From JARRRL01 sp037380725 (GTDB lineage: Bacteria > Pseudomonadota > Gammaproteobacteria > Pseudomonadales > JANQJO01): a stretch of 6,803 bases of DNA. The notes beneath the pieces are model-generated. The model did not search any database, was not told the DNA's origin, and saw only the letters and a program-made list of their open reading frames with translations. Positions 1-6,433 of the stretch are shown piece by piece (position 1 is the stretch's first letter; every line of letters starts with the position of its first letter). Location: positions 1 to 6,803 of the forward strand of contig JARRRL010000204.1 in assembly GCA_037380725.1 (NCBI GenBank). Direction: 5' to 3'. The translations under genes were made by a program, and so were the position numbers.

Positions 1-543
1 ATTGCGAACGGCTTCATCGTGGGGGGATTGGCCGTCATTATCTGGCGTATTGACATTGGCACCCAGCTGAGCGAGAGCGCGAATGGCGTCAACGTGGCCG
101 TATTTTGCGGCGGCATACACGGGCGTGTAGCCGTCATACGGCGTATTGACATCGGCACCCAGATCGGCGAGAGCGCGAATGGCGTCAACGTGGCCGTTTT
201 GCGCGGCGATATACACGGGCATGGCGCCGTTATTAAGCGGCGTATTGACATTGGCGCGCAGATCGGCGAGCGCGCGAATGGCGTCAACGTGGCCGTTTTC
301 TGCGGCGACAAACACGGGCGTGGCGCCGTAATTATCTGGCGTATTGACATCGGCATCCAGCTGAGCGAGAGCGCGAATGGCGTCAACGTGGCCGTTTTCT
401 GCGGCGACATACACGGGCGTGGCACCGTTATTATTCGGCGTATTGACATTGGCGCGCAGATTGGCGAGAGCGCGAATGGCGTCAACGCGGCCATTATACG
501 CCGCATGCCACACTAAACTATGCCCACGACGATCTTGCACATT
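1..543 (-). repeat. Tandem 99-bp ankyrin-coding repeats
   Basis: The ankyrin units lie at about 448-543, 349-447, 250-348, 151-249, 55-150 and 1-54 (partial). The unit is 99 bp, except the 55-150 copy, which is 96 bp because one codon is missing in the NNNGATP-type segment (it reads YDGYTP). The plus-strand core GAATGGCGTCAACGTGGCCG recurs almost unchanged in every full unit; the outermost N-terminal unit is the most diverged (GR in place of GH). Synonymous positions are conserved as well, which points to recent expansion or gene conversion rather than selection on protein alone. Confidence 0.9.
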
Positions 544-993
544 TATATTTCTAACCTCACCCCTTGGTTTCATTTCTCGAACCGTTTCATCAAGCTGTTG
601 CAACGCTTGCCGTTCGCGCCCACGAGGAATGCCTGGGATGGTATAACCCGCTTCGCTCACTGTTGTTTGTGAATTGTGCTCAAAAATAAGTCTTGCGATT
701 TCCCAGCGAATCACTGCGGATGATGATCCGTCTTGCCTACCAGAAACATCAGGACTTCCTTCATCTGCCCACTCTGTTAATTGCTCCTGACTGATCCCTT
801 GATCTCCATTGAGGCGAATCTGTTGCGGCGGGTTTGTCATGGCATGCGCCCCACGCGTTTGGGGGTTGGGTTGGGCCGTTGGGTTGAGGGCTGAGAGGCG
901 TGCGTTTGGTTGGGCGGTGTTTGATGACGAGCTTGCGTTTTGTGTGTTGTTAGATCTACCAGTATTTGTTGTTAGAGGTGTTATTGTGGGCAT
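1..993 (-). CDS. Ankyrin-repeat protein, candidate secreted effector (C-terminus beyond the window)
   Basis: An uninterrupted minus-strand frame gives 331 residues and runs off the left edge. The ATG at 993-991 is preceded by a modest purine-rich ribosome site (AGAGAAG, plus-strand 998-1004). Residues 1-63 are rich in Ser, Thr, Asn, Gln and Pro (for example NNTQNASSSS) and contain no acidic residue; the first is Asp64. Such composition is typical of type III secretion leaders, which is an inference here. Residues 64-150 are a charged segment I do not recognise. Ankyrin repeats follow at about 151-182, 183-215, 216-248, 249-281 and 282-313, with a sixth starting at 314. The consensus is VNTPxNxGATPVYVAAENGH then VDAIRALAxLxAx, with the usual 33-residue period and the TP and GH positions of the family. 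Ankyrin repeats bind proteins, so the role is probably binding a host target. There is no signal peptide or membrane segment. The target is unknown. Confidence 0.93.
   Translation of the reverse strand, partial: MPTITPLTTNTGRSNNTQNASSSSNTAQPNARLSALNPTAQPNPQTRGAHAMTNPPQQIRLNGDQGISQEQLTEWADEGSPDVSGRQDGSSSAVIRWEIARLIFEHNSQTTVSEAGYTIPGIPRGRERQALQQLDETVREMKPRGEVRNINVQDRRGHSLVWHAAYNGRVDAIRALANLRANVNTPNNNGATPVYVAAENGHVDAIRALAQLDADVNTPDNYGATPVFVAAENGHVDAIRALADLRANVNTPLNNGAMPVYIAAQNGHVDAIRALADLGADVNTPYDGYTPVYAAAKYGHVDAIRALAQLGANVNTPDNDGQSPHDEAVRN
797..993 (-). repeat. Duplicated effector leader, left copy
   Basis: This segment encodes the first 65 or so residues of the ankyrin protein and recurs in the same orientation at 6510-6695. 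The best-conserved core is 846-952, matching 6559-6666 with about ten mismatches and one extra base by eye, or roughly 90% identity. Similarity drops off close to the start codon on one side and just after the residues DQGI on the other. The two copies bracket the three plus-strand genes. Confidence 0.88.
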
Positions 994-1379
994 ATTTCTT
1001 CTCTGTTTTTTGTTTTGTCGGTGTTGGCGTCAACGTCGGCGCGCATTGTATCAAAACGTGGAGCGAAGAGAACCTCAAGGTTTCCGTCGATTATATTTTT
1101 GTGATCTTTTTGTGCTCAGAGTGGCGAGGGTCTTTTTATAGGATGCTTTTTTTGGATAATCATTATTCATTTCGATCGTTTTATGTTCATTTAAGGTGTA
1201 TATAAACGGGACATGCATGAGAACAAATGAGACAGCTATGATTTAGGGTGCCAGCAAAAGGATGTTTCTTGATCGATAGTGCGAAAATCAATCAGTCAGG
1301 ATGCGTCTCATCAGTTTTTGTCTGAATAATCAGTAAGGGAATTTGTGATCTATAAGGTAAGAGATAGAGTTTGGCTAAA

Positions 1380-1520
1380 ATGGCATCAAAACACAATATT
1401 CAGAGCAATAGCCTGCTTCCCACGGGACAGCCACAATTTAGGCCTCGCACATCCAATTATAGCTTAATAAGTATTCAGACGTCACTGAGAATCCTTGCTT
1501 ATCGTTCATGCAAAAAATAA
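1380..1520 (+). CDS. Doubtful small ORF, 46 residues
   Basis: An ATG at 1380 opens a frame closed by TAA at 1518-1520. It would encode a 46-residue peptide beginning MASKHNIQSNSLLPTG. The first 35 or so residues are rich in Ser, Asn, Gln and Thr and lack acidic residues, much like the leader of the neighbouring ankyrin protein, though the two show no clear alignment. No good ribosome site lies at the right distance; the nearest purine run (AGAGATAGAG) sits about ten bases or more upstream. It could be a small gene, the relic of a decayed effector's N-terminus, or chance in AT-rich DNA. Chance is the most likely reading. Confidence 0.2.
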   Translation: MASKHNIQSNSLLPTGQPQFRPRTSNYSLISIQTSLRILAYRSCKK

Positions 1521-1644
1521 ACAAGATAACAAGTGGCTTAAATACACCCTGATGTAATTTTCAATAGGCAAAACATGTGTGCATCGGATAGCTAAATGGA
1601 ATCTAGATAGCAATAGCAATCAGGATATTTTGTTGATAGCATCA

Positions 1645-1811
1645 CTCCGCGAGCATACCCAATGCACACATCTTTTTAAGAATTTTACAGAAGCATATGA
1701 AAGCAGGCGTAAACCTTAAAGTGGAGAATCGGTTTACCAGATGGTAATAAATGTTCGTTTTTCCATCGGTTTGCACCATTAAAAAGATGTATGCATTGGA
1801 GGCTCCGCGAG
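1645..1811. mobile_element. Candidate MITE-like element with inverted repeats and 9-bp flanking direct repeat
   Basis: CAATGCACACATCTTTTTAA at 1660-1679 is inverted at 1779-1798 with one mismatch in 20 bases. Just outside, CTCCGCGAG occurs as a direct repeat at 1645-1653 and 1803-1811, which looks like a 9-bp target-site duplication. The inverted repeats start 6 and 4 bases inside the direct repeats, so the ends would be slightly eroded or carry a small indel. The interior (about 100 bp) has no ORF but has a nested 7-bp hairpin, GTAAACC at 1709-1715 pairing with GGTTTAC at 1731-1737. Together this resembles a short non-autonomous transposon. A plain regulatory hairpin region is the alternative, and no second copy is present in the window. 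Confidence 0.4.
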
Positions 1812-1994
1812 TTGATCTGAGCAGGGCGCGTGAGCGCAGTAAGAAATATTCTATAAATAATAGCTCGGATAATTTTTATATTTTTTAGCGCAGCTCGCTT
1901 ATTTTAGTAGAAGTTTCATCTGCATCAGATGATCAATAAAATAGCCAAATCAATAGGTGGCAGAAGCTGCCCAAATAATTTCTATTTAATTATG

Positions 1995-2014
1995 NNNNNN
2001 NNNNNNNNNNNNNN
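1995..2014. other. Assembly gap (20 N)
   Basis: Twenty undetermined bases interrupt the sequence directly upstream of the first readable codon of paralogue A. The round number suggests a placeholder of unknown true length. An ATG (1992-1994) stands just before the gap but has no ribosome site. It would be out of frame with the gene if the gap were really 20 bases. Confidence 0.97.
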
Positions 2015-3499
2015 TTGCATCTTTGTCGTGATCGGTCGTCCGGGAGTGCGGTGCGTCTGATTGAGTCAGAACCACGGCCCACTACACAATCTACCGTCCA
2101 ATCTATTTCTCGTCCTGCTGTTGAACTCGTTGCTCCGACTGTCAGTCAATTGCCACGTATTGAAGAGAAGTGTTGCGTGTGCGCGCAAGCGATGCGTCTA
2201 ACGAATGCGCAAAATGAAGTGCAGCTGATGGTCAACGAACGAGAGGGAATTCACGCCGCGTGTTTGTTTGATACGTTTTTGCGAGAGGCAGACAACAATT
2301 TTAATTACGTTAGCCAGGTATCTCTGACGCAAAGGTTGACCTTGGCGCTCGTTCGTTCAGCGGTTGAACGGACTGGGAAAGAGGCCATCCCTGTGATGAT
2401 TCAGTTTTTGGGGCGGGCATTAACGCAGCGGCAAAATAACTTGCCTACGCACCAGGAGATCACACTTCTAACGTATTTGTCCGAGTTTATTGCGAAGACG
2501 GAAGATACCTCTCTGGTGTCTGTCGGGGCACGGCGTTTGTCTCATGTGGGGGCTGCGGTGTTGGCTTTGGAGAAGGCGCTTCATTACCACGAAGCTTCTT
2601 TGATCCAGCTAGCGAGCCGACAGCTGCTGCAAGTGACGCCTGTAGATTTTCGCCTGACTTTGTTTGGTTTTGATTTTCCGCGTGAGCGTGTCCAGGCGTG
2701 GGCGAATGGAGTAGATATTCCTGAAGTGGTGAGTCAGTGTCAAGGCATTGTAGAGCAGTATTATGAGAAGTTGGCGATTAATAATGAACAAAACGTACAC
2801 GATGATACGACTAAAATATATATCGCGAGTTTGTATCACACAATGGTGGAGCGGGTGGAAAAGCAAGAGAGCCAAGTCATGTCCGTTGAGCAAGTTCGTA
2901 CGGATCTGACAACGGCGTTGAGACGTGATTACCGGAATTCTGAGGCGGTGCAGCAAACCATTAATGATTTTTTAGATCGTGATGAACAGTTAAGTATTCT
3001 GCCAATTGTGCCACAGGTGGTTTTGACCACGGCTTGGACTTACGCGAAACACGTTGCGGAGCCCGCCATTCGAGAACGTCTGCAAGAGGCTCTGCTGGAT
3101 CGACTGTGTGAGTTGGCGGTGCATCGAACGGGGAATAATTTTGGTATTTGTTCGCTGGGGCGTATTTCTCAGTTGATTGATTTTTCCTCTGGTGTTGATT
3201 TTTCATTTCACACCATCGATTTGGAAGCGGTTAAAGCGGAGATTCAGTCTCTGGCGTCGGGCGTGAGCGAAGCGGTGCATAACGAGTTTGAGGTTGAGAT
3301 TGAAATGATTGCTCGGGACTCGATGCCTGATTCACCCGAGCGTGAGGCGCTTAATCATACGTTGACCACGATCATGAGAGATCGTTTTAAAGAGAAAGCG
3401 CATTTGGAGTTGTCGGTATTACGGGGAGTGTCATCGGTGCTGGTAGCGGAAGAAACCAGTCGCGTCTTTCCGGTTGATTATGTCGAGGATTTTTTCTAA
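2015..3499 (+). CDS. Unrecognised helical protein with CxxC...HxxC motif (paralogue A), start uncertain
   Basis: The frame is open from the assembly gap to TAA at 3497-3499, giving 494 readable codons. The real start is probably in or before the gap. A later alternative is GTG at 2051, which has GGGAG four bases upstream and would give 482 residues. Numbered from the first readable codon, residues 20-48 are rich in Ser, Thr, Pro and Gln, which is leader-like. Cys53-x-x-Cys56 and His80-x-x-Cys83 form a likely zinc site. The rest is predicted mostly helical and soluble, without membrane segments. A conserved WTYAKHVAEP block (341-350), an amphipathic helix and a Cys379-Ser-Leu-Gly-Arg-Ile motif lie near the C-terminus. 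It aligns over most of its length with the downstream gene, for example SLxxLAxxLL...P..xRxTLxG and WTYxxxxxxP...LQxALxxRL. I do not recognise the family. A zinc-binding effector is an inference. Confidence 0.82.
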   Translation: MHLCRDRSSGSAVRLIESEPRPTTQSTVQSISRPAVELVAPTVSQLPRIEEKCCVCAQAMRLTNAQNEVQLMVNEREGIHAACLFDTFLREADNNFNYVSQVSLTQRLTLALVRSAVERTGKEAIPVMIQFLGRALTQRQNNLPTHQEITLLTYLSEFIAKTEDTSLVSVGARRLSHVGAAVLALEKALHYHEASLIQLASRQLLQVTPVDFRLTLFGFDFPRERVQAWANGVDIPEVVSQCQGIVEQYYEKLAINNEQNVHDDTTKIYIASLYHTMVERVEKQESQVMSVEQVRTDLTTALRRDYRNSEAVQQTINDFLDRDEQLSILPIVPQVVLTTAWTYAKHVAEPAIRERLQEALLDRLCELAVHRTGNNFGICSLGRISQLIDFSSGVDFSFHTIDLEAVKAEIQSLASGVSEAVHNEFEVEIEMIARDSMPDSPEREALNHTLTTIMRDRFKEKAHLELSVLRGVSSVLVAEETSRVFPVDYVEDFF

Positions 3500-3540
3500 G
3501 TCTTGATGCGCCTTGTGTCGATGCCTGGTTGAAGGTTGAG

Positions 3541-3576
3541 ATGCGTCGTCATTCGGCGTTTGTTTGGTTAGAGTGA
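3541..3576 (+). other. Possible 11-codon leader ORF ahead of paralogue B
   Basis: ATG at 3541 is preceded by GAAGG five bases upstream (3531-3535) and opens a short frame, MRRHSAFVWLE, ending in TGA at 3574-3576. The stop lies 22 bases before the ATG of paralogue B. The good ribosome site is the only support. It could couple translation across the 99-bp gap or be chance. Confidence 0.2.
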
Positions 3577-3584
3577 AGATTCCT

Positions 3585-3590
3585 GGAAGG
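3585..3590 (+). promoter_or_regulatory. Ribosome binding site fixing the start of paralogue B
   Basis: GGAAGG lies eight bases before the ATG at 3599. The in-frame GTG at 3590 overlaps this site and so cannot use it, which makes the ATG at 3599 the better start. Confidence 0.75.
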
Positions 3591-3598
3591 TGAAATCT

Positions 3599-5026
3599 AT
3601 GCTTCAGGGGCATGTTGCTTGTGTTTTTTGCCATAAACCGCAAGCTGATTCAACGTTTGTGGTCATGGATAATCGTTCAGGACTTGATAACGATCTGATT
3701 CGGATTGGGGATAGACTGACAGCGCATGAAGTGTGTTTAACGCGTGAGATACCGAAGCGGTTTGACGGGCAGCGTGATTACGTGGATATGAGTGATTGTG
3801 GCTTAGGATCTCGATCGTTCACGATGGAGGAATTTCAGCGGATGTTGTTGGGGGCATCGGGTACCTGTTCTGATGCTGGTTCCAGAAGCCGTGATGTGCA
3901 ACCGTCGATGTCGGGAGCTCGGTCGCCTGGTTCGATGTTGTATTTAGCCGTGATTCGTGGGATTTTGCGGCAAAAAGATAGTGTGTTAGCGGTACCATTG
4001 AAAATTGCTTTTTTGCAGAAACTGCTTGAATTGAGTGATGACGCAACCCGGACGTACGTGGGTAATCGGCATTTGTTGCCATTACAAGCGGGGTTATATG
4101 GGGTAGAGTTAGCTTTTCAGCAGTCTCCTCCATTAAATGATTCGTTGCGCTCATTGGCCACAGCGTTACTGGCTCACTTACCGGAAAATTATCGTTTCAC
4201 CTTATGCGGAATATCTCGTAGCACAAAGGATCTGCGGGATTGGTCGATGGGGAGGAATTTACCGGGGGAGCATCTGATTGATAAACAGCACGTGTTGGGG
4301 TGTATCGCATCATCGGTTGTGGATGGGCGTATGTCTCGTTGGGAGAGTGTGCAATCTTCGCTGATCGTGGAACGGAATGCTCAGCGTATGCGCGAAATGC
4401 TGGCGCGCATTGGTGGACCAGATCAGGTGTTATCGATAGCAGCGGTTACGCAGGGGATTGAGAGTAGTCTTTCGACAGCGGACGAAAGGCGTAGTGTCAA
4501 ACCGTTGATGGATTTGATTTTGAACAGTTCGATGCAGTCTAGTTTTTATTCAGAGACGGTGTCCTTTGGCGTGCGTCTCCTGTGGACCTATATTAATCGG
4601 TCTGCTGATCCTCACATGAAACGAAATTTGCAGGCAGCACTGGTGAGTCGATTGCAGGAAATTGAGCGGGAGCGTCCCTGCGCGGCTGGTTGCATGGGGC
4701 GAATTTTGGATGTGCCTTCGGGCATCGATTTGAGTTTGGATGGTGGTGTAGCTGATGATGCGCAGTTGAAACATGAGATTCAAATCATGGCGGCTGAGGT
4801 CAGTGATGGTTTAGAAAATTTTAGTCGAGGCTATATTGATCAGTTGGAGCAAGATTTCGCGGCTTGTCATCTGTCGGGTGATGACCCCACAGTGATGGTG
4901 AGTCAACTGAAGCGGGATATGCTGATTGAAAAAGCGAAGCAGGAATTGGTTCATCAACGGCAATTGCCGTTACCGCTGGTAATGCGCTTGGTGGACGCAG
5001 TTTTTCCCGAGGGTGCTGTTATATAG
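3599..5026 (+). CDS. Unrecognised helical protein with CxxC...HxxC motif (paralogue B)
   Basis: The gene encodes 475 residues from the ATG at 3599, chosen for the GGAAGG site upstream, and ends in TAG at 5024-5026. Cys8-x-x-Cys11 and His43-x-x-Cys46 match the motif of paralogue A, with 31 instead of 23 residues between the pairs. A Ser/Gly-rich linker (about 85-112) leads into a long helical region. Shared blocks with A are around 182-202 (SLRSLATALL...YRFTLCG), 329-352 (WTYINRSADP...LQAALVSRL) and 361-376 (Cys361-AAG-Cys365-MGRI...SGID). The two genes are clearly an old tandem duplication, well diverged. Unlike A as readable here, B begins almost directly with the metal-binding motif and has no long leader. 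There is no signal peptide or membrane segment. The family is unknown to me. A ubiquitin-related role is suggested only by the zinc-type motif and the adjacent OTU-like gene. Confidence 0.87.
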   Translation: MLQGHVACVFCHKPQADSTFVVMDNRSGLDNDLIRIGDRLTAHEVCLTREIPKRFDGQRDYVDMSDCGLGSRSFTMEEFQRMLLGASGTCSDAGSRSRDVQPSMSGARSPGSMLYLAVIRGILRQKDSVLAVPLKIAFLQKLLELSDDATRTYVGNRHLLPLQAGLYGVELAFQQSPPLNDSLRSLATALLAHLPENYRFTLCGISRSTKDLRDWSMGRNLPGEHLIDKQHVLGCIASSVVDGRMSRWESVQSSLIVERNAQRMREMLARIGGPDQVLSIAAVTQGIESSLSTADERRSVKPLMDLILNSSMQSSFYSETVSFGVRLLWTYINRSADPHMKRNLQAALVSRLQEIERERPCAAGCMGRILDVPSGIDLSLDGGVADDAQLKHEIQIMAAEVSDGLENFSRGYIDQLEQDFAACHLSGDDPTVMVSQLKRDMLIEKAKQELVHQRQLPLPLVMRLVDAVFPEGAVI

Positions 5027-5047
5027 TGTGCAGGTTAGTGTGCAGGT
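5024..5047 (+). repeat. Perfect 12-bp tandem duplication at the stop codon of paralogue B
   Basis: TAGTGTGCAGGT occurs twice without a gap, at 5024-5035 and 5036-5047. The first copy contains the TAG stop. It looks like a simple slippage duplication and does not change the protein. Confidence 0.85.
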
Positions 5048-5097
5048 TTTGAAGTGGAACTCACGTCAATAATACGATAACAAATGACATAAAAAGT

Positions 5098-5107
5098 GAG
5101 GGAAGGG
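5098..5107 (+). promoter_or_regulatory. Strong ribosome binding site of the OTU-like gene
   Basis: The purine run GAGGGAAGGG ends two bases before the ATG at 5110. Its GAGGG part sits seven bases away, close to ideal. The 83-bp gap before it has no terminator-like hairpin. TTGAAG near 5049 with ATACGA 17 bases further on is a weak promoter candidate. Confidence 0.65.
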
Positions 5108-5109
5108 TT

Positions 5110-6396
5110 ATGTTCCACGTACAATTGCAGGCGATGGTGCAGAATGTGGCGAGCGATGTGGTTCGCAACGCCGCGAAAACGTTTTGTCATGCGGGGCGTG
5201 ATTTGAAAAAATTGACGGCCATCGCAGCTGATGCTATCCGACCTCGCTTAGCAAGAGCGTATCAATTATTGGATATGAAAGAAGCGGGTTGTGGGTGTCC
5301 TAAGGTGGACCTGGCACAAAGTGGTAATTTTCAGCAGAGTCGACCGGATCAGAACAAATTGAGACAAGATGTCGCGGAGCGTTCAAGGCAGCCAATTTGT
5401 TCAAGCCAACCCGACATTCATTCGCGCCAGATCAGTCAGAGCGGGGCTACACCGAGTAGCGTGACGTCGTTGTTAACAGCTGAAGGCTTTAGGCGTTATG
5501 AGGTAACGGGGGAAGGCAATCAGTGCGGTAGTCGCGCGATTATGTTGGGGTTGTTGAACCATTATTGTTTACTGGATGCAGCATCGAGGGCAACGTTTTG
5601 GCGTGGATTGGTGCGCAATGTGGACATGACGGATGCGGAGAAGGCTGATCTGGAAGGTATTTTTCGACGGGCAGCAGATCATGGGCTGCGCGCGGTGCTG
5701 CAAGTGGGTTTAACGGGGTCAGAAACGCGTTATCGCATCCGATGTCCCCGTGAACCGAATACATTCCAGTGGGGGGGAGATGAAGGCAATGACGCTGGCT
5801 TTAAAACACAGGGGGAGGCACTGTTTCAAGCGTTTTTCCTGAAAAAAATTGACGCGGGTTTATTCGGCTCTCCGGCGGCCAAGCGGGCAACTGGGGAGGA
5901 TGAAACGATAGCGATTCACGCGGCCTGTGATTGGAAAGAGTCCTTAGAAAGTTCTGCGCGGTACATGGATGTCGATACAGTGGGGATTGCATTAGCCGCT
6001 CTGGGTGTTAATGGTGTTGCAACGCAGCAAAATGGCAGGTATTGGACGCCAGGCCCTGCGATGTTTGTCAATGACGGTGATCATTGGGAAAATGATGTCC
6101 GAGAGCAAGCCATTGGTGATCGGCATACGGTAGTTGTGCGGCCAGACAATCGCAGTCATTTTACCATTTATCTTCGTGATACGGCACAGGTTGCGATGAC
6201 GCAACAAAAGGGGATGAAGTCGGACTTGGTGGACCGGCATGCGGTGTCCGAGCCGGGGACTGTTGTGACCTGGGCGAGCCATGCGGAAATGCCGCTCGGG
6301 CGCTTTTTAAATCGTCTGGTCAGTCAGACAGTGGGGGTTGTGGCTAAGGGGTACAGAGCGATCAAGAGAGCAATGGCGTCATCGCAGTTGGCTTGA
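5110..6396 (+). CDS. Probable OTU-type cysteine protease, candidate deubiquitinase effector
   Basis: The gene encodes 428 residues. Residues 1-60 are helical and basic. Residues 61-120 are polar with many Gln and Ser, and probably a flexible linker. GEGNQCGSRAI (134-144) resembles the OTU nucleophile motif (GDGNC followed by Arg/Ala), with Cys139 as candidate nucleophile. An unusual Gln stands between Asn and Cys. RYMDVDTVGIALAALGV (about 284-300) resembles the conserved OTU helix before the last strands. VVVRPDNRSHFTIYL (341-355) matches the strand-His-aromatic ending, with His350 as candidate catalytic His. The 211 residues between Cys and His exceed a minimal OTU core and imply an insertion, as in the long Legionella OTU effectors. 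OTU enzymes remove ubiquitin from substrates. A helical basic tail (395-428) follows. It is the last of three codirectional genes. A papain-like protease is the alternative, because QCGS also fits that family. Confidence 0.75.
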   Translation: MFHVQLQAMVQNVASDVVRNAAKTFCHAGRDLKKLTAIAADAIRPRLARAYQLLDMKEAGCGCPKVDLAQSGNFQQSRPDQNKLRQDVAERSRQPICSSQPDIHSRQISQSGATPSSVTSLLTAEGFRRYEVTGEGNQCGSRAIMLGLLNHYCLLDAASRATFWRGLVRNVDMTDAEKADLEGIFRRAADHGLRAVLQVGLTGSETRYRIRCPREPNTFQWGGDEGNDAGFKTQGEALFQAFFLKKIDAGLFGSPAAKRATGEDETIAIHAACDWKESLESSARYMDVDTVGIALAALGVNGVATQQNGRYWTPGPAMFVNDGDHWENDVREQAIGDRHTVVVRPDNRSHFTIYLRDTAQVAMTQQKGMKSDLVDRHAVSEPGTVVTWASHAEMPLGRFLNRLVSQTVGVVAKGYRAIKRAMASSQLA

Positions 6397-6433
6397 TGAA
6401 TTAAAACCGGGTTTATTGACGTCCGATTGGAAT

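Larger units (their letters stand above)
994..1994. other. AT-rich non-coding stretch between divergent genes
   Basis: About 1 kb separates the ankyrin gene from the assembly gap. It must hold the ankyrin gene's leader and promoter (minus strand) and perhaps the promoter of the plus-strand genes. I see no convincing pair of -35 and -10 boxes. On the minus strand a TACAAT hexamer (plus-strand 1045-1050) has only a poorly spaced TTGAGG upstream. On the plus strand TATAAG near 1351 lacks a good -35. No RNA gene is recognisable. The stretch holds a doubtful 46-codon ORF at 1380-1520 and a MITE-like structure at 1645-1811. The remainder appears featureless. Confidence 0.6.

Noticed and set aside
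19..516. Plus-strand repetitive ORF of 165 codons
   Set aside because: It is the antisense image of the ankyrin repeats. The minus-strand frame gives textbook ankyrin units, whereas this one has no known fold and no leader.
1..543. CRISPR-like regular repeats
   Set aside because: The 99-bp periodicity is coding, with conserved ankyrin residues, and there are no unique spacers.
1021..1045. GGCGTCAACGT in the ankyrin 5' region matching the ankyrin repeat core
   Set aside because: Only 11 bases match. It may be chance or a trace of repeat shuffling, too short to support either.
809..1205. Plus-strand ORFs with hydrophobic, Cys-rich translations
   Set aside because: They lie opposite the ankyrin leader. 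Their odd composition comes from reading Asn/Thr/Gln codons in reverse, and a sister ORF of the same kind appears opposite the right leader (6547-6789).
2609..2956. Antisense ORFs within paralogues A and B and the OTU-like gene
   Set aside because: None has a ribosome site or recognisable motif, and the plus-strand frames are supported by mutual homology or catalytic motifs.
5051..5100. Inverted repeat CTCAC...GTGAG with inner GTCA...TGAC before the OTU-like gene
   Set aside because: The arms are very short and asymmetrically spaced and could occur by chance.
6397..6433. Terminator after the OTU-like gene (AAACC-GGGTTT)
   Set aside because: The pairing leaves almost no loop and has no T-run, so it is not a credible intrinsic terminator.
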